Positions 1 through 6,302 of a DNA stretch of 8,134 bases are shown here, piece by piece. The DNA comes from Fidelibacterota bacterium. GTDB lineage: Bacteria > Marinisomatota > Marinisomatia > Marinisomatales > TCS56. The DNA lies in contig DAOWAH010000061.1 in NCBI GenBank assembly GCA_030634675.1, positions 1 to 8,134 on the forward strand. Direction: 5' to 3'. Every line of letters starts with the position of its first letter. Position 1 is the first letter of the stretch. Made by a program: the position numbers and the translations under genes. Below the pieces are notes generated by a model. The model was given only the letters and a program-made list of their open reading frames with translations, was not told the origin of the DNA and did not search any database.

Positions 1-732
1 ATTCGGGCCGTGGCAAAGAAAGGTTTTTTGGATTGGCTTAATCACGAACAGCCGGATATCCTGTGTCTGCAAGAGACGAAAGCGTACGAGGAACAAGTAC
101 CTGAGGAACTACTGAAGGAGCATGGCTATCACACTTTCTGGCACAGCGCTGAGCGGGCCGGCTATTCCGGTGTGGCCACCTACACAAAAACTGAGCCGCT
201 TTATGTGCAAAATGGTCTGGGAATTGAGCGCTTTGACGCAGAAGGACGAGTCCTGATTACTGAACATGAAAATTTTTTACTTTACAATATTTATTTTCCT
301 AATGGACAGCGTGACCAGGAAAGATTGGACTACAAACTTGATTTTTACAATGATCTGTTGGAAATACTGGATGAGCAGGTAGCTTCCGGTATCAATGTGG
401 TGGTAGGCGGAGATTGGAATACGGCTCATACGGAGATAGATCTGGCTAATCCCAAAGCAAATTCCAAAACATCGGGATTTCTACCGGAGGAAAGAGACTG
501 GATTGATAAATATATTGAACATGGTTATGTGGATACTTTTCGCCTGTTTCATCCCGAACCTGAACGCTATTCATGGTGGACTTACCGCTATGGTGCTAGG
601 GCAAGGAATGTGGGTTGGCGGATCGATTATTTCTTTGTTAATGAAGGTTTTACCGATCAGATCATTGATGCCGATATTCACGCTGAGGTAATGGGCTCCG
701 ATCATTGCCCAATAGCTCTAGAACTGGAGTAA
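1..732 (+). CDS. xthA: Exodeoxyribonuclease III (5' end cut by window edge)
   Basis: This is a Mg2+-dependent AP endonuclease and 3'-5' exonuclease of the ExoIII family (endonuclease/exonuclease/phosphatase fold), acting in base-excision repair. The frame is open from base 1 and begins IRAVAKKG, which matches the family N-terminus MKIISWNVNGIRA; about ten residues are therefore missing to the left and the GTG at 10 is an internal valine, not a start. Counting from the first visible residue (243 in view), the active-site elements are LQE with the metal-binding Glu25, YFPNG at about 98-102, GDWN with Asp138 and Asn140, and the terminal SDH with the catalytic His235. GDWN replaces the commoner GDFN. 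The C-terminus is complete at TAA. The next gene starts 11 bases downstream. The family assignment is firm. Confidence 0.95.
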   Translation: MRAVAKKGFLDWLNHEQPDILCLQETKAYEEQVPEELLKEHGYHTFWHSAERAGYSGVATYTKTEPLYVQNGLGIERFDAEGRVLITEHENFLLYNIYFPNGQRDQERLDYKLDFYNDLLEILDEQVASGINVVVGGDWNTAHTEIDLANPKANSKTSGFLPEERDWIDKYIEHGYVDTFRLFHPEPERYSWWTYRYGARARNVGWRIDYFFVNEGFTDQIIDADIHAEVMGSDHCPIALELE

Positions 733-743
733 TTCATATTGGA

Positions 744-1364
744 ATGAAGACCGATAAGTGGACGACAAAATGGGATCAGCGCTATTCCGTAGATGAATAT
801 GTGTTCGGCAAGGAACCCAATGTCTTTTTAACCCAAAACGTGAATCGACTGCCAGTTGGTAAAGTTCTGTGTGCCGGTGATGGGGAGGGGCGTAATGGTG
901 TCTGGCTTGCTAAGCAAGGATTTATGGTTATTTCCCTGGATTATTCCCGAAAAGGATTGGAAAAAACCCGTGCTTTAGCGGAGGAATTCCAGGTTGAAAT
1001 TGAGCTGATTCAAGCCAATATTCTGGAAATTGATCTTGGTATCAACAAGTACGATGCCATTATCAATATCTTTTTACATTTTGACGGGGATAAAATTCCG
1101 CACTTGCATAGCCAATATCGAACGGCTTTAAAATCTGGCGGTAGCTTGCTTTCGGAGGTATATTCAAAAGATCAATTGCACTATAATAGCGGTGGTCCCA
1201 AATTCCGTGATGCCCTGTACGAACCAGAATATTATTTACGCGATTTCCCAGGTTGGACCAAACACTATTTGAAAAAAGAAATAATCGTTCTCGGTGAAGG
1301 TAGCGGGCATCAGGGTAAAGCCAGCGTTGTACGAGCAATATTGACAAAGCCGGACGAGGAATAA
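744..1364 (+). CDS. Class I SAM-dependent methyltransferase (TehB-like)
   Basis: A 206-residue small-molecule-type methyltransferase. The N-terminal signature WDQRYSVDEYVFGKEPN (about 10-26) is typical of TehB-like and related methyltransferases. SAM-binding motif I is VLCAGDGEGRNGVWLA (41-56), the acidic end of strand beta-2 is SLDYS (64-68), and the post-motif region is YDAIINIFLHF (103-113). The tail contains GHQGKASVVRA, a pattern common in this group. There is no signal peptide or membrane segment, so it is probably cytosolic. I chose the ATG at 744 because 705, the upstream in-frame start, lies within the ExoIII gene and lacks family similarity. The ribosome binding site is weak. The substrate cannot be read from the sequence; tellurite or thiol methylation is known for relatives but is not shown here. 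Confidence 0.85.
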   Translation: MKTDKWTTKWDQRYSVDEYVFGKEPNVFLTQNVNRLPVGKVLCAGDGEGRNGVWLAKQGFMVISLDYSRKGLEKTRALAEEFQVEIELIQANILEIDLGINKYDAIINIFLHFDGDKIPHLHSQYRTALKSGGSLLSEVYSKDQLHYNSGGPKFRDALYEPEYYLRDFPGWTKHYLKKEIIVLGEGSGHQGKASVVRAILTKPDEE

Positions 1365-1383
1365 TTTTAAAATAGGGATTAGA

Positions 1384-2157
1384 ATGGATAATAAAATCAC
1401 TATAGCTAGAAACTGGTTACGTCGGTATACCGGTCTCGCCCCGGAAATTATCGGTCAACAAATATTGCTGACAAATTTCCAGAATTATGTGGAAAAATTT
1501 GCCCGGCGTTTTGATGTCCCGATCCATGGGATTGGTGGACCGATGACTTCCGCAATCAATGATGATGGATTGAGCATCATCAATTTTGGAATGGGCAGCT
1601 CCAACGCAGCCACAATCATGGATTTACTCTCATCAACTTCTCCAAATGGAGTTCTATTCCTGGGAAAATGCGGCGGCCTGAAAAAATCCACTGAAATTGG
1701 ACATTTTATTCTGCCAATTGCCGCAATTCGCGGGGAGGGTACCAGTGACGATTATTTTCCGCTGGAAGTTCCGGCCCTGCCGTCTTTTAAATTGCATAAA
1801 TATATTTCGCAGATCTTGGTGGAACGGAAGCTGGAATATCGTACCGGCGTAGTGTATACAACAAACAGAAGACTGTGGGAGCATGATGCTGATTTTAAAC
1901 TATACCTGGAAGATTTAAGGGTGCTTGGAATTGATATGGAAACCGCGACCCTGTTTATGGTTGGCTTTGCCAACAGCATCCCGCGCGGTGCCCTCTTACT
2001 GGTGTCGGATACCCCAATGGTTCCAGAAGGCGTCAAAACCGAGGAGTCAGATGACCATGTGACACGGAAATTTGTGGATTTACACCTGGAAATTGGCATT
2101 CAAGCTATGAGCCGGATTGAAAATGAAGGTGAGCCGATTAAGCATTACTTGCATTGA
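1384..2157 (+). CDS. amn: AMP nucleosidase, short form
   Basis: Predicted to hydrolyse AMP to adenine and ribose 5-phosphate, in the PNP/UDP phosphorylase superfamily. At 257 residues it corresponds to the catalytic half only; the E. coli enzyme is about 484 residues with an extra N-terminal domain. Visible motifs are GMGSSNAATIMDLL (69-82, phosphate/ribose loop), LGKCGGL (93-99), IRGEGTSDDYFP (115-126), YTTNRR (158-163) and the superfamily signature IDMETATLF (183-191), followed by LLVSDTP (205-211). TAGGGA ends 5 bases before the ATG and serves as ribosome binding site. It follows the methyltransferase by 19 bases and ends the plus-strand block. A different nucleoside phosphorylase is possible, but the IRGEGTSDDYFP and YTTNRR blocks favour AMP nucleosidase. 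Confidence 0.88.
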   Translation: MDNKITIARNWLRRYTGLAPEIIGQQILLTNFQNYVEKFARRFDVPIHGIGGPMTSAINDDGLSIINFGMGSSNAATIMDLLSSTSPNGVLFLGKCGGLKKSTEIGHFILPIAAIRGEGTSDDYFPLEVPALPSFKLHKYISQILVERKLEYRTGVVYTTNRRLWEHDADFKLYLEDLRVLGIDMETATLFMVGFANSIPRGALLLVSDTPMVPEGVKTEESDDHVTRKFVDLHLEIGIQAMSRIENEGEPIKHYLH

Positions 2158-2163
2158 TTTAAT

Positions 2164-2193
2164 CCACTTTCGCCTTCCACTGGAGCGGAGTGG
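2164..2193 (+). terminator. Candidate hairpin terminator after amn
   Basis: CCACTTTCGC at 2164-2173 pairs with GCGGAGTGG at 2185-2193, giving nine base pairs including one G-U and one bulged T at 2169. The loop region can itself pair TCC with GGA. Only TTT follows, so it is a weak candidate for an intrinsic terminator. It begins six bases after the amn stop codon, which supports the role. Confidence 0.4.
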
Positions 2194-2194
2194 T

Positions 2195-2226
2195 TTAACT
2201 CCCTAGCGCTTGCTCTGGGGAGTTAA
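2195..2226. terminator. Perfect inverted repeat between convergent genes
   Basis: TTAACTCCC (2195-2203) and GGGAGTTAA (2218-2226) form a perfect 9-bp stem. AGC/GCT inside the loop can extend it. It lies between the convergent ends of amn and the ACT-domain gene, so it would form in transcripts from either strand and may act as a bidirectional terminator. No clear T tract follows on either strand, so the role is inferred from position and structure. Confidence 0.42.
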
Positions 2227-2244
2227 TGCCGTTTATTACAAAGA

Positions 2245-2718
2245 TCAGGGCAGGTTGAATACCGTTAACAGACTTTTGTAAGCGCGCTCGAAATCTTCAT
2301 CGGCAATGATACTGCAAACGGATGAGATGGAAGTTGAAATACCCAGAATATTGACATTTGCTCTTCCCAGGGCGTAACACATATCGCCACAAATGGCCGG
2401 TTTTTCACGGAAGTGGGGACCATAAACCGTAAGTATTGATATATTTTTACGACTTTTTACAATAATGGATTCTTGATCCTGGAGATATTCATGGATTATG
2501 TCAAGAGCATCTTTGGCGTGCTTAGGATTAACACAAATTGTTATATTGGCCAGACCCTGCGAATCAGCTCCTTCGGCAATAAAATGCAGGTTTACATCCG
2601 CATTACCAAGGAGGGTTAGGATTTTTCCAGCATGCCCCGGTTGATTGGGGAAGCCCAAGACCTCAATCATGGTTAAACCACGTAATTCTAAGATTCCACC
2701 AACTGTTATCTTAGTCAT
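2245..2718 (-). CDS. Stand-alone double ACT-domain protein (aspartokinase-regulatory-like)
   Basis: A 157-residue protein made of two ACT domains, about residues 16-76 and 92-157, with no catalytic domain. The arrangement resembles the C-terminal regulatory half of aspartokinase: ACT1 has PNQPGHAGKIL (24-34) and NVNLHFIAEG-type strand/loop elements, and ACT2 has REKPAICGDM (104-113) and NILGISTSISSVCSII (123-138), where aspartokinase has a similar ISTSE block. In aspartokinase these domains bind lysine or threonine; here the ligand is unknown. The ATG at 2718 is supported by AAGGA nine bases upstream. Its first 8 bases overlap the end of the histidine kinase gene, so it is translationally coupled to a signalling pair. 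I infer a ligand-sensing or adaptor role. It is the last gene of the minus-strand operon. Confidence 0.8.
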   Translation of the reverse strand: MTKITVGGILELRGLTMIEVLGFPNQPGHAGKILTLLGNADVNLHFIAEGADSQGLANITICVNPKHAKDALDIIHEYLQDQESIIVKSRKNISILTVYGPHFREKPAICGDMCYALGRANVNILGISTSISSVCSIIADEDFERAYKSLLTVFNLP

Positions 2719-4057
2719 TAATGGGAATCCTTACGGTTATTGTTGTTCCCTGGTTCAATTTACTGACCAGTTCGATTTGTCCACCCAGATTCTCTATCAT
2801 CTTCTTTACGATATTTAAGCCTAATCCGGTCCCGATTGTAGCAAATTTTTTAGCATTTTCAGCTCGATAAAATTCATCAAAAATTTGTTTTTGATCTTCT
2901 TCATTTATTCCAATTCCAGTATCGGAAATTTTAAATGACCAGAAATGATTAGTTAAATCAGTTTCAACGATGACTTTTCCATCAGGCGCTGTGTAACGAA
3001 TTGCGTTTGACAGCAAATTGGAAAATATTTTTTCAAGAATAAACCGGTCAATTTTTAAATCACCTCTTTCACTACAGATATTCTGAATAATTTTAATATT
3101 CTTTTCGTCTGCACGGGGACGCTCATTTTCGATGAATTCATCAAGATAATCACAGGGATTGACCAGGTCCCCTTGATCTATGGATACCGGCCGATCATAA
3201 CTTAAATCAACTAGATCTTTAAGTATTTCCAGCATCTGCCTGGTTCTGATTCGGGCGCGTCCCAGCATTTCAAGAGCCTTCTTCGGAACTTCATTTCCCA
3301 TAATATCGATAATTACATTAATAGAGCTTTGAACAGCCACAATTGGTGATTTCAACTCGTGTGAAACGAACCGGAAAAATTTCATTTTTGCATCTGAAGC
3401 CTGTTTCAGCTTCTCATTCTGCGCATAGATCAGGTTTTTTACTTTACGATGACGATTCATCAAAGTTACACCGATGTAGGAGCTCACAAAAATGGTTACA
3501 TAAAAGCCCATTAGAGTCAGCACCAGTTGAATAAATGAAGTTGAACTGGCACCGATCTGGTAATGATGTAACAGCCCAACGTATTCGGCAATTGCCAGGA
3601 ATGAAAATAGAAAAACAGCTACACCGGCAACTAAAAAAGGCTGTTTAGGGGCGTCAAAAATAGTTGCTGCAATAATGATGTGAAATATATAGAAGAAGTA
3701 AAACGGATTTTCCAGGCCACCAGAAAAATGGATGATTATGGTCAGCAGGATTAAATCCACTATAATCTGGATCAGGACTAGTTTCTCTTCATTTTTCAAC
3801 TTTTCCGGTGACTGGAGTTTTATGTAGCAGAAATAAATGAAATTGGTAGCGGTCAGAACTGCAACAACAACTAATAAGTTACCGAGCGGTATTACCTGCG
3901 GTATTAATGCATTTGTTAAGAGGGCATAGATCAGGGTGCCACCGCAGGCAATCCAACGGAGTTTAATCAGCCAGATATTTTTACGTCGTAATGAACCGGG
4001 AGTGTAAAACGAATGCTTTATGTCAGCTGAAATTTTTCCCTGTGTTGGTTCAACCAA
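2711..4057 (-). CDS. Membrane sensor histidine kinase with RegB-like input domain
   Basis: A 448-residue sensor kinase. The N-terminal part has about six hydrophobic segments (roughly 34-54, 58-79, 92-111, 120-136, 141-164, 174-200), then a linker and HisKA dimerisation domain with the H-box FVSHELKSPI (phospho-acceptor His233). The HATPase domain has the N-box IFSNLLSNAIRYT (344-356), the G1 box DTGIGI (379-384), the F box FDEFY (393-397) and the G2 box GTGLGL (409-414). All catalytic motifs are intact. The membrane domain shows LRWIA (33-37) and GGLENPF (113-119), features of RegB/PrrB redox kinases, where GGxxNPF contributes to quinone binding. RegB's redox cysteine, about 40 residues after the histidine, has no counterpart. 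Translation probably starts at TTG 4057, preceded by AAGGA; no in-frame ATG is close. It overlaps both neighbours by 8 bases. The redox-sensing role is inferred. Confidence 0.93.
   Translation of the reverse strand: MVEPTQGKISADIKHSFYTPGSLRRKNIWLIKLRWIACGGTLIYALLTNALIPQVIPLGNLLVVVAVLTATNFIYFCYIKLQSPEKLKNEEKLVLIQIIVDLILLTIIIHFSGGLENPFYFFYIFHIIIAATIFDAPKQPFLVAGVAVFLFSFLAIAEYVGLLHHYQIGASSTSFIQLVLTLMGFYVTIFVSSYIGVTLMNRHRKVKNLIYAQNEKLKQASDAKMKFFRFVSHELKSPIVAVQSSINVIIDIMGNEVPKKALEMLGRARIRTRQMLEILKDLVDLSYDRPVSIDQGDLVNPCDYLDEFIENERPRADEKNIKIIQNICSERGDLKIDRFILEKIFSNLLSNAIRYTAPDGKVIVETDLTNHFWSFKISDTGIGINEEDQKQIFDEFYRAENAKKFATIGTGLGLNIVKKMIENLGGQIELVSKLNQGTTITVRIPIND
2728..2732 (-). promoter_or_regulatory. 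Shine-Dalgarno site of the ACT-domain gene
   Basis: AAGGA on the minus strand, nine bases before the ATG at 2718 and inside the kinase coding region. It supports that start over the internal Met17. Confidence 0.6.
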
Positions 4058-4439
4058 ACGGCAAATTCCTTTTCACTGTGTCCAGTAATGCTTGTGGATT
4101 GACAGGTTTTTCAAGATATTCATCCACAGGAAGAAAATTTTCATCCTTAACCGGATCAAAGACAAAACCGGTCTGGGCGCCAACGGCTGTAACCATTATG
4201 ATTGGAATATCTTTAGTTTCTTCGCTGTTGCGAATCTGGTATGATAGATGAAAACCCTCGTCTTGGGTACCCATCATAACATCCAGAATTAATAGATCGG
4301 GTTGTTCGATTTTCAACATTTCAAAGCCTTTGATGCCCTCCTGGGCGTCAATTACTTCATACCCTCCTGATTCCAGAGTGATCCGCATTGCTTCAACGAG
4401 GTCGATATCGTCGTCGATGATCAGTATTTTTTTGGGCAT
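4050..4439 (-). CDS. Single-domain response regulator (receiver only)
   Basis: A 129-residue CheY-like receiver with no DNA-binding or enzymatic output domain. The acidic pocket is IIDDDID (about 7-13), the phospho-acceptor is Asp53 in LLILDVMMG, the switch Thr is Thr84 in IMVTAVG, and the conserved Lys is Lys111 in EKPV. The stretch between Thr84 and Lys111 is about five residues longer than in CheY and contains GFVFDP and LPVDEYLE. The gene lies 12 bases after the maturation protease and overlaps the kinase gene by 8 bases, so the kinase is its likely phosphodonor. Output must be through protein contact, possibly with another protein of this operon or one encoded elsewhere. Confidence 0.93.
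   Translation of the reverse strand: MPKKILIIDDDIDLVEAMRITLESGGYEVIDAQEGIKGFEMLKIEQPDLLILDVMMGTQDEGFHLSYQIRNSEETKDIPIIMVTAVGAQTGFVFDPVKDENFLPVDEYLEKPVNPQALLDTVKRNLPFG
4067..4071 (-). promoter_or_regulatory. Shine-Dalgarno site deciding the kinase's TTG start
   Basis: AAGGA on the minus strand, nine bases before TTG 4057 and inside the response-regulator gene. The next in-frame methionine is far inside the membrane domain (residue 183), so this site supports the TTG start. Sequence and spacing equal those of the ACT-domain gene. Confidence 0.6.
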
Positions 4440-4451
4440 AGGTCTCTCATA

Positions 4452-4907
4452 TTAAAAGGTTGATGCTTGACATAACTCCAGGATTTTGGAAACCACTACT
4501 GGTACTGCCTTAATAACCGGTTTGCTTAAACCGGCGGTAACCTGCAATTGCTCCGGTTCGATTCCCACTATGGTTATCTTTTTTGGGAGTGCTTCAGCCA
4601 GCTTCGCGATTTCAAAAGTCTCCGCCAGACTGATGCCATGTAAGGTTAGATGATCGGTTTTAATCATCAAATCAACCCGATCCGAATTAAAAACCTGTAC
4701 TGTGCCCGGTTCTTTATCCATGCTGGCGGCATCGATGATAATGACATGATCAGTATTGGTAAAATAGTCGATCAATCCCAGGGCGTCCGTGGCGCCATCG
4801 ATCAAATCCACATTCTCCAGTTCGGGAATATTAGTGAGGGCTTCCAAGACCGCTTCACCAACACCATCATCGCCATAAAGACTGTTGCCTACTGCAATAA
4901 TTTTCAT
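4452..4907 (-). CDS. [NiFe] hydrogenase maturation protease
   Basis: An endopeptidase of the HycI/HybD/HyaD family that removes the C-terminal tail of the large subunit after nickel insertion. From the ATG at 4907 the protein has 151 residues and begins MKIIAVGNSLYGDDGVG, which is the family N-terminus: GN-x-L-x-GDDGVG contains the first nickel-binding acidic residue. VIIIDAA supplies the second Asp, and the DHLTLHG region supplies the conserved His. An upstream in-frame ATG at 4958 would add 17 unconserved residues and overlap the large-subunit gene by 17 bases. Neither start has a strong Shine-Dalgarno (GGA ten bases before 4907), and I prefer 4907 by family length. Its place directly after the large subunit suggests that this is its substrate. 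Confidence 0.9.
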   Translation of the reverse strand: MKIIAVGNSLYGDDGVGEAVLEALTNIPELENVDLIDGATDALGLIDYFTNTDHVIIIDAASMDKEPGTVQVFNSDRVDLMIKTDHLTLHGISLAETFEIAKLAEALPKKITIVGIEPEQLQVTAGLSKPVIKAVPVVVSKILELCQASTF

Positions 4908-4941
4908 TTTGGCAGAGTCCAAAATTTCAACCGCTTCCGAT

Positions 4942-6258
4942 TTAATCTTCTGAGTCATCGATGAATTTTACATTCAATAAATGAACTGAACAAGAGATAC
5001 AAGGATCATAAGCCCGTACCAGCATTTCGAGCTGTTTAGTGATATCCTCTTTGGGTTGATTGATGATTTCCGGCACCAGTTTTTTCATATCCTCATCGAT
5101 ATTGGCCAGGTTCTGACCGGTCGGAATGATGCAATTGGCAGAAACGATATTGCCTTTACGATCATATTCATATTCGTGGAAAAGAATTCCCCGTGGTACT
5201 TCAGTTGAGCCGATGCCGACACCGTATTTGGTAGGTGTCTGATTTGGTTTTTCATCTTTTAAACCGAGTTCTAACAGACGATCGATGATGGTGATTGAAT
5301 CCTCGACACAGTGCGCACATTCCACAACCTGGGCTACATTATTAAAGTAAGGATTATAGCAATTGGGCTTCAATCCCATTTCTTCTGCGGCAGTAAGCGA
5401 TATTTCGGTCAATTGACTGTGGTTGTTGTTCCAACGGGCCAGGGCACCAACCATATAACTGCTGCGGGCATGCTTGGCATGTTTGCTGGTGGAATGCGCC
5501 ACAACGAATTCATTAGTAATATCACGGTAATTGCGAACAGCAGTAGCACCAGTATCGGAGGAGAAGATTTCCCCATCATAAAGGGCATATTCATTTTTAT
5601 CCTGCAGTGAAATATATTCGGTTTCGCGCACGAAATTGGGAATTCCACCGGCCAGGGATTTGATCGTTTTCACGGTTTCCACCACGTCCGGGAGGCCTTC
5701 TTCGGTTAGACGGCGGCGGAGCTCTTTTAACTCACTGACCGTGGGTATGCGGGTGAAACCACCGGGGACCGGAGTGATCGGGTGAACCGCGCGACCACTG
5801 ACGATATCACCAATATCATTGGCAAGACGCTTCATCCGCAGGGCTCGCAGGATCACTTCCTTATGGGTCGGGATCAGTGGAAATACACTGGGTGCGTTCA
5901 GTAGATCCGGGGCAACCAGAAAATAGACATGCAGCACATTTGATTGGAGGGTAGCGCCATTTACCAGTAGTTTCCGCAACAGAATGGTCTGTTCGGAGAT
6001 TTCCAGCCCAAGTGCATCTTCTGTGGCTTTCAAAGAAGCCATCTGATGGCCCAGTGCGCAGATACCACAGATCCGTGAAGTAATAATCGCAGCTTCATGG
6101 AAACTGCGACCTTTCAGCAGGGCTTCAAAATAACGTGGAGCCTCAACGATTTGTAATTCCGCCTTCTCCAGCCGCCCCTCTTTCATATTGACTACAATAT
6201 TACCGTGTCCCTCGACGCGAGTAAGATGATGTACATTGATGTCTAGATTTTTACTCAT
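4942..6258 (-). CDS. hydA: [NiFe] hydrogenase large (alpha) subunit, group 3b type
   Basis: The 438-residue catalytic subunit holding the Ni-Fe(CN)2CO site that cleaves or forms H2. The N-terminal motif is RVEGHG (Glu16), the L1 motif is RICGICALGH with Cys64, Cys67 and His71, and the L2 motif near the C-terminus is DPCISCSVH with Cys420 and Cys423. All four nickel-ligating cysteines are present, so the enzyme should be active. Twelve residues (LLNVKFIDDSED) follow His426 and form the tail expected to be cut off by the downstream protease. AAAGGA lies six bases before the ATG. The gene follows the small subunit by 44 bases. Length and the FAD/NAD(P) partner gene favour a soluble group 3b enzyme over a membrane uptake hydrogenase. 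Confidence 0.96.
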   Translation of the reverse strand: MSKNLDINVHHLTRVEGHGNIVVNMKEGRLEKAELQIVEAPRYFEALLKGRSFHEAAIITSRICGICALGHQMASLKATEDALGLEISEQTILLRKLLVNGATLQSNVLHVYFLVAPDLLNAPSVFPLIPTHKEVILRALRMKRLANDIGDIVSGRAVHPITPVPGGFTRIPTVSELKELRRRLTEEGLPDVVETVKTIKSLAGGIPNFVRETEYISLQDKNEYALYDGEIFSSDTGATAVRNYRDITNEFVVAHSTSKHAKHARSSYMVGALARWNNNHSQLTEISLTAAEEMGLKPNCYNPYFNNVAQVVECAHCVEDSITIIDRLLELGLKDEKPNQTPTKYGVGIGSTEVPRGILFHEYEYDRKGNIVSANCIIPTGQNLANIDEDMKKLVPEIINQPKEDITKQLEMLVRAYDPCISCSVHLLNVKFIDDSED

Positions 6259-6302
6259 TATAAATCCTTTGTGAACTTTTCAATATTGTGAGCAGCATTG
6301 TG

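Noticed and set aside
10..12. GTG as the start of the exodeoxyribonuclease gene
   Set aside because: The frame is open to base 1 and the residues before it, Ile-Arg-Ala, match the conserved family N-terminus, so the gene is cut by the window edge.
705..743. Longer N-terminus for the methyltransferase
   Set aside because: It would lie inside the ExoIII coding region and adds 13 residues without family similarity; ATG 744 directly precedes the conserved block.
1752..2099. 115-codon open frame opposite amn
   Set aside because: It is antisense to a conserved enzyme, has no recognisable domain and no ribosome binding site.
5311..5610. Open frames on both strands within the large-subunit gene, and similar ones at 4650-4964 and 6400-7112
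   Set aside because: These are shadows of conserved coding sequence with biased, low-complexity composition and no family features.
6259..6302. Possible promoter or RNA element between small and large subunit genes
   Set aside because: The 44-base gap is AT-rich but shows only the large-subunit ribosome binding site and no convincing -35/-10 pair or hairpin.
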